A DNA stretch of 15,330 bases from an uncultured Eubacteriales bacterium. Lineage in GTDB: Bacteria; Bacillota; Clostridia; Christensenellales; Borkfalkiaceae. A program made the translations under genes and the position numbers. Shown here piece after piece: positions 7,139-13,370 of the stretch (positions are counted from its first letter, which is position 1; every line of letters begins with the position of its first letter). Under the pieces are notes generated by a model that was given only the letters and a program-made list of their open reading frames with translations, ran no database searches and was not told where the DNA came from. Location of the stretch: the NCBI GenBank assembly GCA_900548285.1, contig URKE01000047.1:1-15330 (forward strand), read 5' to 3'.

Positions 7139-8608
7139 TTAGCTCTTACCAATGCTCATTGCGGATTTTATATCTTTTACCAATTTGTCTAAAGCCTTCT
7201 TTAATGCATCCGTCGTTGTATAAATCGGATTTTTACGAGTTGTGTTATCCGTTGCAACGTCATTAAACATAGAAGAAAGCGGAGACCAGATATATTGCGT
7301 ATCGCGAGTGGACGGCATCATATAAACCTTTCCGCTTGTAACTCTGTTTCCCAAAATTTCGGAAACTCCCCCCATTTCTTCGGCCAGATCCGTACGAGCG
7401 GGAACAGCGCCTAACGCTTCACTTCTCCATCTTTCATTTTCATAACTGCTGACAAATTTGACAAACGCCAAACATGCTTTAGGATACTTGGTGTAAGAAC
7501 TGATTCCGAACGCGTTTACCCCGCCCATAGTCGTAGGTTCAAACGTTTCGGTATCCATATTCTTAATTTCTTTTTTAATATTGCCGTCTTTCGGCAATCT
7601 CGGCGGAGCCACGACAACAAGATTTTCTTTTGCCTTTTGAGCAGCCACTTCCGCGCTATCACCTTGCGCTTTATAGGTGGCTGTCAGATTCTCTTGAAAC
7701 GTGGTCAGCCAATCCGGCGTACCTATCGTACAGAAAACGGTACCGTCCTTGCTCGTCAAATAGGTAGCTACTTGCGTAGTCGCATCTTGAGAGATACAAC
7801 GAGAACCCAACACTCCCGCTAAATCACGAAACAAATTCAATCCGACTTCAGAGCCGGCGGTATTAAGTCCTATGTCGTCATGCGTTTCGCCAAACACATA
7901 CGCTCCGAACGATAATAAATAACCGCTGTTAAAATACTGATCGACAAGCGACATATACAGTCCGTATTTGCTGCCGTCAGACTCTTCTTTGACCTGTTTG
8001 CTGTACGCATACAAATCGTTCATATTCTCAACCATATCGGGAATATCGTTCTCGTTATCGTCCCATTTCGTTTTCCAATCGGCAGGCAACAAATCTTTTC
8101 TGTACGTAAGCACCGTAGATTGTTGCGCAACGGGCATGCCGTAATACAAATCGAGATTGTATGTTTTAAGTTTATATGCGTCCATTACGTTTCCGGGGAT
8201 TTGTTCGATATCCAGTTTCTCCGTAGGTAAGGGCAAAACATGCCCGCCTTCCGCATATCGCATCAACATATCGTTCGCCTGATAAAGAACATCGGGGCCG
8301 TAACCGTCCGGGCCGTTTTGTTCCAAGTCGACATATTGATCCATATTCGCGTCCACGGCATTTACGTTGTATTCTTTATATTCTTCATTAAAGGCAGCCA
8401 AAACCTCCTTTAAATGTCCCGTTTCAATGGCCATTTGATTATCAAGGACGCGAATAGTTGCGTTTTGTTCTATTTCGCCATTAAATTTAGCCATTATTTG
8501 TTCGTAAGTAAATGTCTGCCCTCCGTCAGATCTTCCACCGCATGCAGCAAAACATGTTCCGGTTAATACCAACGCAAGACTTAAACAAAGTGTTTTAGCT
8601 AATTTCAT
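7139..8608 (-). CDS. malE: maltodextrin-binding lipoprotein, MalE type
   Basis: Extracellular solute-binding protein (family 1) that captures malto-oligosaccharides and delivers them to MalFG. The start at 8608 gives a 489-residue precursor with a short basic N-terminus, the hydrophobic stretch TLCLSLALVLTGTC and the lipobox FAAC (Cys23), so it should be lipid-anchored on the outer face of the membrane. GAGG lies 7 bases before this ATG; an in-frame ATG at 8623 lies upstream of that site and is less likely. Mature-part features fit the family: an ATIRVLDNQ opening strand, YGPDVLYQANDMLMRYAEGG for the first lobe, YYGMPVAQQSTVLTYRKDLL across the hinge, and GGVNAFGISSYTKYPKACLAFVKFV near the C-terminal lobe. 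At about 490 residues it is longer than E. coli MalE. Ligand identity is inferred from context. Confidence 0.9.
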   Translation of the reverse strand: MKLAKTLCLSLALVLTGTCFAACGGRSDGGQTFTYEQIMAKFNGEIEQNATIRVLDNQMAIETGHLKEVLAAFNEEYKEYNVNAVDANMDQYVDLEQNGPDGYGPDVLYQANDMLMRYAEGGHVLPLPTEKLDIEQIPGNVMDAYKLKTYNLDLYYGMPVAQQSTVLTYRKDLLPADWKTKWDDNENDIPDMVENMNDLYAYSKQVKEESDGSKYGLYMSLVDQYFNSGYLLSFGAYVFGETHDDIGLNTAGSEVGLNLFRDLAGVLGSRCISQDATTQVATYLTSKDGTVFCTIGTPDWLTTFQENLTATYKAQGDSAEVAAQKAKENLVVVAPPRLPKDGNIKKEIKNMDTETFEPTTMGGVNAFGISSYTKYPKACLAFVKFVSSYENERWRSEALGAVPARTDLAEEMGGVSEILGNRVTSGKVYMMPSTRDTQYIWSPLSSMFNDVATDNTTRKNPIYTTTDALKKALDKLVKDIKSAMSIGKS

Positions 8609-8637
8609 TCTCTTACCTCTCATATATATTTTTACCC

Positions 8638-10278
8638 TTACCGCTCTATAATTTTATAGGAATACGGCTCTAAAATTATTTTACCATATTTTAGCGTATC
8701 TTTTGTATTGTTTACGGCTAAAAAAATCTTTTCTCTTTCAATTACAAAAAGTTCGCCTTCCGTAAACATACGAAGTTTGCCTTTGATTTTTTCTTTCCGA
8801 AGTCGTATCAGTTTCTTGATTGTTCGGAATAAATCCTTATCCCAATGATTTTCATTCCAGTCAAACGTCCGTCGGGAATCGGGATCATATCCACCGCTCA
8901 TACCGATTTCCGTCCCGTAATAGATACACGGCATACCGACAAAGAAAAACATAACTGCAAGAGCGCATTTCAATTTTGATTTATTTTCGCCCGCGTTGGT
9001 TAAAAATCTTTCCGTATCGTGACTGTCTAAAAGATTCAGCATCATTTCGTTTACCTGATCCGTATTCCGCATCAGGATTTCCGATAACCTATCGCAGAAT
9101 TGTTTTGCCGAATATTTGCCGAATGCAAAATAATCAAGACAGGCTTTCGTAAACGAGTAATTCATTATAGAATCAAACTGATCGCCTTGCAGCCACGGAA
9201 AAGCGTCGTGCCAGTTTTCGCCGATTATCATTGCATCGGGCTTTTCGTTCTTTACTGCTTTTCGGAAGTTCCGCCAAAAATCGTGCGATACTTCGTCTGC
9301 CACATCCAACCGCCACCCGTCTATACCGTACTCTTTTATCCATTTTACCGCTATATGAAGTAAAAAGTTTTGCACCTCATTGTTATTGGTATTCCATTTG
9401 GGCATATAGTTGCAAGCCGCAAAACATTCATAATTCATATTGTCCAAGTCCGGTCTATCGCCATGAATGATAAACCAATCGTAATACTCGGACTGTTTGC
9501 CTTTTAGCAAAACATCCTGAAACTGCTTGCATAAATAGCTGCAATGATTAAAGACGGCGTCCAATAAAATTTTAATTCCCCTTTGGTGCGCGTTTTCAAC
9601 CAATTCCTTTAAGTCGCTATTCGTGCCGAACATTTCATCTACCGTTTCATAATCGATTGTATCGTATTTATGATTGCTCGGTGATTGAAAAATCGGAGTT
9701 AAATATATTGCATTGATACCCAAATCGTTTAAGTAATCCAATTTTTCGGTAATGCCTTTTATATCACCCCCGAAAAACCCTTTCGGTTCGGGAAGTTCCC
9801 CCCACTTTTTATTTATATAATCCGTATTTTTTTTCGTTTTTCCGATATGGAACCGATCTACGAATATCTGATAAAAAACGCTTTTATCGCACCACGCAAC
9901 TTTATTGTGTAAATCTATTTTATTGATATAAGGATATTGAAAAAAGTTATAATAGCTTTTTTCGTGGTTATAATCAACCGTCAAACCTTCTTCCGAATAA
10001 TAATACTTTTCCTCCCCGCTTTGCAACAAAAATATATAACCAATCCGCGAGTCCGGCACGTCAAGCGAAACCGTATAGTAATCATAGAGCGCGTCCGAAT
10101 AACTATTTTGCATTACTTTTGTCTTTCTGTCTTTTAACCAGTCGTATTTTACTGCATAAATAATTTCAACTTTATCAAGTTCAGACTTTGCGGCCCTTAA
10201 ACGTATACGGAGTTCTTTCTTACCGTATGCAAAAGAATATTGAGATTTCGGAACATGTAATATAGCCGCCTTATTCAT
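8638..10278 (-). CDS. cytoplasmic GH13 maltodextrin hydrolase (neopullulanase / cyclomaltodextrinase type)
   Basis: A 546-residue GH13 enzyme without signal peptide. Residues 1-125 form a beta-rich N-terminal domain like that of neopullulanases and cyclomaltodextrinases. The catalytic barrel opens at SVFYQIFVDRF (133-143). The four conserved regions are DAVFNH (240-245), GWRLDVADE with nucleophile Asp325, IIGENW with acid/base Glu354, and LLDSHD with Asp421. FFGGDIKGI (168-176), and YYGTEIGMSGG followed by the PDSRRTFDW segment, are typical of this subgroup. A short beta domain from about 500 ends the protein. It probably hydrolyses imported maltodextrins, cyclodextrins or branched limit dextrins. 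AAGGAG lies 6 bases before the ATG. It sits second in the operon, after an intercistronic hairpin. Exact specificity cannot be read from sequence. Confidence 0.92.
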   Translation of the reverse strand: MNKAAILHVPKSQYSFAYGKKELRIRLRAAKSELDKVEIIYAVKYDWLKDRKTKVMQNSYSDALYDYYTVSLDVPDSRIGYIFLLQSGEEKYYYSEEGLTVDYNHEKSYYNFFQYPYINKIDLHNKVAWCDKSVFYQIFVDRFHIGKTKKNTDYINKKWGELPEPKGFFGGDIKGITEKLDYLNDLGINAIYLTPIFQSPSNHKYDTIDYETVDEMFGTNSDLKELVENAHQRGIKILLDAVFNHCSYLCKQFQDVLLKGKQSEYYDWFIIHGDRPDLDNMNYECFAACNYMPKWNTNNNEVQNFLLHIAVKWIKEYGIDGWRLDVADEVSHDFWRNFRKAVKNEKPDAMIIGENWHDAFPWLQGDQFDSIMNYSFTKACLDYFAFGKYSAKQFCDRLSEILMRNTDQVNEMMLNLLDSHDTERFLTNAGENKSKLKCALAVMFFFVGMPCIYYGTEIGMSGGYDPDSRRTFDWNENHWDKDLFRTIKKLIRLRKEKIKGKLRMFTEGELFVIEREKIFLAVNNTKDTLKYGKIILEPYSYKIIER

Positions 10279-10300
10279 CTGTTTCTCCTTATTTAGTTAT

Positions 10301-10332
10301 ATTGGGACGGCAAATTACTTTACCGCCCCAAT
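10301..10332 (-). promoter_or_regulatory. intercistronic RNA hairpin with GUAA loop
   Basis: On the minus-strand RNA, ATTGGGGCGGTAAA pairs with TTTGCCGTCCCAAT over 14 positions around the tetraloop GUAA, a GNRA loop. The two positions that are not Watson-Crick are G-U and U-G on this strand; read on the plus strand they would be A/C mismatches, so the structure is meant for the operon's transcript. It lies 12 bases after the lipoprotein stop and 22 bases before the start of the next gene, and no T run follows, so it is probably an mRNA-stabilising or processing element and not a terminator. Confidence 0.75.
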
Positions 10333-10344
10333 AACCATCTGACT

Positions 10345-12015
10345 TTACTTTGTTGCAGCCGTTACGGAAAGCGAAAGAGCACCGCTCGTAGATACGGATA
10401 CCTTAAACGTATAACTTCCGGCTTTTGCGCAAAGGAAATTGCCGCCCCATCCCCAAGTATCCGTTATACCTTCAGGCAAATCAGCTGCTTTTGCCAATTT
10501 AGAAGTATATCCCGGAGTGTAGTATGTATCGGGACGATACGGTGCATGAACAGCAACCGGAATGCAGAGATAGAAGTAATCCCCTTCAACAAGATTTAAC
10601 GTAATCGTATATTCCTGAGCCATTCCTTCGGCCGGCGTAGCAACTTTTTCCAATGTTTGAACTGTTGAACCTGCGCCGAAGTTGTTATCCTTAAAGACCG
10701 ACGTTTTGCTGTTATATGCAGACTCTTCTATTTTGAGATTACCGACCGTTTCTTTTGTCGCATCCGCATACGACAAACGCCCGCCTAAAACTTTCCATGA
10801 CTGATCCGAAACAAGAATATCGGAAGTTTTATCTACTTCAATAGCTCCTTTCAAAGTATTGGTCGTAGCGTCCAAAGTAACCGTTAAAGTAAAAGTATAA
10901 GTTCCTCCCTTTACCACAACGATGTTACTGCCCATACCGTCCGATTTTTTGAAGCACGCATTGTCGCCGTTGAATTCGGTAATATTCGTATAGTAGAACA
11001 TCGTTCCGTCTTCTGCTCTGATGCCGCCTTCCTCTTTCAGCGTGCAATAAGCCAACAGGAACTCATCGCCTTCTGCCAACGTCCACGTTTGCATCCACGT
11101 TCCCGTTCCGTCTGCTTCGTTATCGGAAATCTTGAACATCTCGTAGGGAGAATACTGCAACTTATCTACTTCTGCGCCCCAATTCGTACCCGACAATACA
11201 GATTCTGTTGTTGTCGTAGCTTTGGAATTACCATAGATATACCAAGTATAATCCGATCTGTCAATCGTAACAGCCGGGGCGTCTCCGTTGCGAACAACCG
11301 TAATAGCGCCGACGTTCTTATCATCCGCATCCGTCGTCAAAGTAAGAGTATAATTGCCGCTCACGTTTACCGTAATATTTACCTGACCGTCGCCAAGACC
11401 GGTACCGGGCGCTGCCATATACTCGTTTTCTTTCAAATACTGACCGCCGCGCGCGCCGCCGCCTTCAGCGTCGTTGGTATTCCAGTTGCCCTCTGCATCC
11501 TGAATACAGAATTGGAACTGATCCCCTTTATACAGGTTCAAAGTGATTTTGAACTCGTTTTTCCCTTCTGTTTTCGTAAGAATATTTTTCCCCGCAATCG
11601 GGCCGCCGTTCCATCCGATCTCCGCCAAAGGGCCGCCGGCTGAAGAACTGCCCGCAATCGTCCATTGACGGGTGTCCTGTTTACTTGACTGCCATTGCGA
11701 ATATACGTTGGTGTCTTTCGTTATAGCTGTATCAAAACTCCAGTCATGCGTAAAATCCGAGGTGGCAAACCAACCGTTAAAGGCGTAACCTTCTTTGCTA
11801 TACCCCTTATCCGCAGGGATAAAGTTCTCGATTTTCTTTCCCTCTTTTACCGTTTCAGTTGTAATCACGGTAGTACCGTCATAAAAGGTCACCTTATAAG
11901 ATGTAACGGAATCCGATGGATTCTCACCGCATGCGGCGACCAACCCCAAAGTTAAAGTCATGAGCATTATAATTGTCAGTATGACCGTAACTTTCCTTAG
12001 TTTTGATTTCAACAT
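10345..12015 (-). CDS. surface lipoprotein with InlB-type repeat and three SusE/F-like modules
   Basis: A 556-residue first gene of the operon. The signal peptide has a basic start (MLKSKLRKVT), a hydrophobic core and lipobox VAAC (Cys29), so it is membrane-anchored and exposed. Residues 40-108 form a Listeria-Bacteroides (Flg_new, InlB B-type) repeat: VTFYDGTTVITTETVKEG, then GYAFNGWFATSDFTHDWSFD, then TNVYSQW. Three related beta modules follow at about 117-243, 257-395 and 406-553. Each opens with W-x-(I/V) and a Gly. Each carries an L-x-(K/E)-G-D-x-F strand (162-167, 314-319, 476-481) and closes with G-x-YT-(L/F) (about 219, 370, 532). This layout recalls SusE/SusF starch-binding proteins. 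I infer that it binds starch or dextrins at the cell surface; no enzymatic motif is visible. AAAGGAGG lies 10 bases upstream of the ATG. Family assignment of the modules is by eye. Confidence 0.8.
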   Translation of the reverse strand: MLKSKLRKVTVILTIIMLMTLTLGLVAACGENPSDSVTSYKVTFYDGTTVITTETVKEGKKIENFIPADKGYSKEGYAFNGWFATSDFTHDWSFDTAITKDTNVYSQWQSSKQDTRQWTIAGSSSAGGPLAEIGWNGGPIAGKNILTKTEGKNEFKITLNLYKGDQFQFCIQDAEGNWNTNDAEGGGARGGQYLKENEYMAAPGTGLGDGQVNITVNVSGNYTLTLTTDADDKNVGAITVVRNGDAPAVTIDRSDYTWYIYGNSKATTTTESVLSGTNWGAEVDKLQYSPYEMFKISDNEADGTGTWMQTWTLAEGDEFLLAYCTLKEEGGIRAEDGTMFYYTNITEFNGDNACFKKSDGMGSNIVVVKGGTYTFTLTVTLDATTNTLKGAIEVDKTSDILVSDQSWKVLGGRLSYADATKETVGNLKIEESAYNSKTSVFKDNNFGAGSTVQTLEKVATPAEGMAQEYTITLNLVEGDYFYLCIPVAVHAPYRPDTYYTPGYTSKLAKAADLPEGITDTWGWGGNFLCAKAGSYTFKVSVSTSGALSLSVTAATK

Positions 12016-12043
12016 AGAAATCTGTCCTCCTTTAAAAAAACTT

Positions 12044-12052
12044 AATTTAATC
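12044..12052 (-). promoter_or_regulatory. possible extra operator half-site
   Basis: GATTAAATT on the minus strand matches the right half of the operator at 12146-12161 with its flanking T. It has no properly phased partner half. Its inner edge is 14 bp from the centre of the operator at 12059-12074, within the untranslated leader of the operon. It could be a contact for one of the regulator's additional HTH domains, or chance in AT-rich DNA. Confidence 0.3.
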
Positions 12053-12058
12053 CGATTT

Positions 12059-12074
12059 ATCTAATCGGTTAAAT
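12059..12074. promoter_or_regulatory. LacI-type operator O1 at the operon start point
   Basis: ATCTAATCGGTTAAAT is an imperfect palindrome centred on CG (12066/12067) with half-sites of the form GRTTARAT. Its reverse complement differs from the site at 12146-12161 at one of 16 positions. It lies just downstream of the -10 box (12077-12082), over the expected start point near 12070, a classic position for repression. Confidence 0.8.
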
Positions 12075-12076
12075 AA

Positions 12077-12104
12077 ATTATAACACAGATTTTGTATTTG
12101 TCAA
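12077..12104 (-). promoter_or_regulatory. promoter of the lipoprotein-malQ operon
   Basis: Minus strand: TTGACA (12104-12099), a 16-bp spacer and TATAAT (12082-12077), both hexamers perfect sigma-A consensus. Start expected near 12070, giving a leader of about 55 bases. No other strong promoter was noticed within the downstream operon. Confidence 0.85.
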
Positions 12105-12145
12105 TACCCTTTTTAAAAAAAATGGTAAATTTCTGAAATTTTTTT

Positions 12146-12161
12146 ATTTAACCGATTAAAT
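12146..12161. promoter_or_regulatory. LacI-type operator O2, upstream of the regulator promoter
   Basis: ATTTAACCGATTAAAT, a near-perfect palindrome centred on CG (12153/12154). It is 87 bp centre to centre from the operator at 12059-12074 and reads in the opposite direction. It ends 10 bp before the -35 box of the regulator gene. T and A tracts at 12110-12122 and 12139-12145 lie between the two sites and could bend the DNA. Confidence 0.8.
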
Positions 12162-12171
12162 TAGAATTATA

Positions 12172-12200
12172 TTGACAATCCGGACCTTTTAGGGTATGAT
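12172..12200 (+). promoter_or_regulatory. promoter of the LacI-family regulator gene
   Basis: TTGACA (12172-12177), a 17-bp spacer and TATGAT (12195-12200). The -10 box ends 6 bases before the ATG at 12207, so transcription should begin at or within a base or two of the start codon. Confidence 0.8.
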
Positions 12201-12206
12201 ATAACC

Positions 12207-13328
12207 ATGAAAAACGATAAAGATTTTATTGCAGACGGTACTATTACCATTGCCACAATCGCCAGATTGGCGAATGTTTCTACCGCAACTGTTTCTTACG
12301 TAATCAATCAACGCACCGATAAGAAAGTGGCCGAAGAAACAAAACAAAAGATTTTGGAGTTATGCCGGAAATACAACTATCAAAAGGGCGCAACCCGCAA
12401 ACGCATAAAGGATAAAAAAACCGTTACTATAGGCGATATTGCAAAAGAAGCGGGCGTCTCCAAAGCAACCGTTTCCTATATTATCAACAATAGGCAAGAC
12501 GTTAAAATAAGCGACGAAACCCGAAAAAAGGTTTTACAGATATGCAATCTGCGCCAATACACCCCTTCTCCGATTGCAAGAGCGTTGATATCCGCCGACA
12601 GCAGTACCGATAACGTCATCGGCATATATTTTAACCAACGGGCTTACACCTTTTATCGCAACGCGGAAACGCTCGACTTGATTTGCAAACTTCAGAACTG
12701 TTTATTCGAACACAATTACCGCACGCAAATTCTGTCCCCCATTGAATCCGGATCAATCCATATACAGGAGAATATCGACGGTATACTCTGTATCGATCTG
12801 ACAGAAGAACAATTTTACACCTTAAAAGAAAGTTATTATGTTCCGATTGTTGCCATTGATATGACGATAAAGGACTCGCTTTTTTATAAGTCATACAATG
12901 ATTTTAACGCAATTATTCAATACGCAAAAGAGAAATTGCAAACTTCTCACCTCATATTTATAACAAGCAAATACCAGAATCAGCCGTATATGAACAAGTT
13001 AAAACGAGCATTGACAAACGATACTCTTTACGTTGTTCAGACGTACACGGATTTGATTAAGTTCTTGTTGCAACACCCTGACGAATCAATTGTTTTCAGC
13101 GACGTTTCTCTCTCTGCGTTCTGCTTGTCGTATATCAACCCCGACAAAACAGCCGTATTGTGTTATGATAAAGACATTTTGTTACCTTCAGAGCAATTAA
13201 CCCCGATTTATCTTCCTTCTGATTTGAAAGTACAAAGCGCTGTTAAAATGCTTCAATATGCAATACAGCGAAAAGAAACAGAGCCTCATACATTCAAGCT
13301 GACTCCTCAACCGTTACCTAATAAATAG
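12207..13328 (+). CDS. LacI-family regulator with two tandem HTH domains
   Basis: A 373-residue DNA-binding regulator, probably the repressor of this locus. Two complete LacI-type HTH domains are present: residues 12-58 (IATIARLANVSTATVSYVIN) and 72-118 (IGDIAKEAGVSKATVSYIIN), with recognition helices exactly 60 residues apart and 24 of 47 aligned residues identical. A basic linker (KGATRKRIKDKK) joins them. Only the second is followed by the hinge-like segment YTPSPIARALI. The sensor part (about 134-360) starts with DNVIGIYF and ends with a weak version of the family's effector-domain tail, but it is shorter than usual and lacks a clear hLi-GhrrI motif. The gene is divergent from the operon and ends at a strong terminator. 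No Shine-Dalgarno precedes the ATG; no other plausible start lies before the first HTH. The effector is presumably a malto-oligosaccharide, by context only. Confidence 0.9.
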   Translation: MKNDKDFIADGTITIATIARLANVSTATVSYVINQRTDKKVAEETKQKILELCRKYNYQKGATRKRIKDKKTVTIGDIAKEAGVSKATVSYIINNRQDVKISDETRKKVLQICNLRQYTPSPIARALISADSSTDNVIGIYFNQRAYTFYRNAETLDLICKLQNCLFEHNYRTQILSPIESGSIHIQENIDGILCIDLTEEQFYTLKESYYVPIVAIDMTIKDSLFYKSYNDFNAIIQYAKEKLQTSHLIFITSKYQNQPYMNKLKRALTNDTLYVVQTYTDLIKFLLQHPDESIVFSDVSLSAFCLSYINPDKTAVLCYDKDILLPSEQLTPIYLPSDLKVQSAVKMLQYAIQRKETEPHTFKLTPQPLPNK

Positions 13329-13330
13329 CA

Positions 13331-13370
13331 AAGAGAGAATCCAAAAAATGGATTCTCTCTTTTGTTTTTT
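13331..13370 (+). terminator. Rho-independent terminator of the regulator gene
   Basis: A perfect 12-bp stem (AAGAGAGAATCC at 13331-13342, GGATTCTCTCTT at 13350-13361) with a 7-base loop, followed on the plus strand by TTGTTTTTT. It starts 2 bases after the regulator stop. It ends at the stop codon of the converging amylase gene, so it probably separates the two transcripts. On the minus strand the T run after the stem is weak. Confidence 0.92.

Noticed and set aside
8621..8623. ATG at 8623 as start of malE
   Set aside because: The GAGG site lies between this ATG and the one at 8608, so it can only serve the latter; the signal peptide is also more typical from 8608.
11089..11643. 184-codon open frame on the plus strand
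   Set aside because: It lies wholly antisense to the lipoprotein gene, has no ribosome binding site, and its translation shows no domain pattern.
12016..12206. CcpA-type catabolite site in the divergent region
   Set aside because: The CG-centred palindromes match each other (GRTTARAT halves), not the TGAAA-NCG-TTNCA type pattern.
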